From: Epiperipatus broadwayi
Lineage: Eukaryota > Onychophora > Udeonychophora > Euonychophora > Peripatidae
DNA length: 64,000 nucleotides
Assembly: GCA_028023455.1 (NCBI GenBank)
Contig: JAQFVV010012531.1
Coordinates: 434,001 to 498,000 of the forward strand
Direction: 5' to 3'
The notes under the pieces were generated by a model. That model saw only the letters and a program-made list of their open reading frames with translations, had not been told where the DNA came from and ran no database searches. Positions 63,825 to 64,000 of the stretch are shown one piece after another; position 1 is the first letter of the stretch; every line of letters starts with the position of its first letter. Made by a program: the position numbers and the translations under genes.

Positions 63825-64000
63825 TTAGTGTCTATCTGGAGGTTCTTTATTTTTCCGGAATAGCCTTAAAGACCGAGCATTGTATGTTCCCTTTTCTTCA
63901 ACCCCCTGACCCACCACAAAAGCATTATTCCCATATCATTTTCTTATAGTGTATGGCCCCTCATAAATAGGTTGGAATTTCTTGAATATATTTTGCTCCG
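63825..64000 (-). pseudogene. integrase C-terminal (GPY/F) module of a gypsy-type element, cut by the window edge
   Basis: The minus strand reads F-K-K-F-Q-P-I-Y-E-G-P-Y-T-I-R-K, a clear G-P-Y/F module. After an in-frame TGA at 63936-63938 it goes on G-N-N-A-F-V-V and Y-N-A-R-S-L-R-L-F, and ends at TAA 63825-63827. The stop shows a damaged copy. The rest of pol should lie to the right of the window. Confidence 0.8.

Overview
This is AT-rich metazoan (probably invertebrate) nuclear DNA. The reasons are multi-kilobase introns with GT-AG splice sites, non-LTR and LTR retrotransposons, tRNA-derived SINEs, fold-back/MITE-like repeats and A/T-ending codons. The species cannot be named from the sequence. 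No bacterial-type operons, rRNA or CRISPR arrays were seen.

The only host gene recognised is on the minus strand, from about 59.5 kb down to 24.0 kb. It is the 3' two-thirds of an aldehyde dehydrogenase of the ALDH9 (4-trimethylaminobutyraldehyde dehydrogenase) type. Five exons (59241-59485, 54126-54353, 37244-37432, 29702-29931, 24048-24255) join in phase and give about 365 residues up to the natural stop. The first 120 or so residues are not found and probably lie beyond the right edge. The four introns are about 4.9, 16.7, 7.3 and 5.4 kb.

Region by region. 0-9 kb: a LINE tail at the left edge, then AT-rich DNA without genes. 9-15 kb: a decayed plus-strand LTR retroelement (gag, protease, RT, RNase H and integrase remnants, ending in a polypurine tract). 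15-24 kb: intergenic DNA with a large palindrome, two adjacent SINEs, a LINE 3' end and an unexplained GC-richer patch (20.1-22.5 kb). 24-37 kb: last ALDH introns with two LINE fragments, palindromic MITEs, a degenerate minisatellite and a 1.5 kb long-inverted-repeat element. 38.3-43.6 kb: a nearly complete 5.37 kb Ty3/gypsy (Mag-like) retrotransposon with two 658-bp LTRs, a 5-bp target duplication, a tRNA-Ser-type primer site and a polypurine tract, disabled by two stops and a frameshift. 43.6-54 kb: MITEs, a SINE with an 18-bp target duplication, a possible LTR-like block and a 1.36 kb TIR element. 55.7-58.5 kb: a 2.76 kb TIR element related to the previous one, filled by a nested satellite and carrying a broken transposase-like ORF. 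59.7-64 kb: MITEs and the 3' end of another LTR retrotransposon on the minus strand (integrase C-terminus, polypurine tract, candidate 1.47 kb LTR).

The host gene and the mobile elements do not form a joint system: the elements are insertions in introns and flanks. The most novel material is the pair of TIR elements at 52.0-53.4 and 55.7-58.5 kb, which bracket an ALDH exon, the similarly built element at 35.3-36.8 kb, and the cloverleaf-forming SINE at 47.5 kb.
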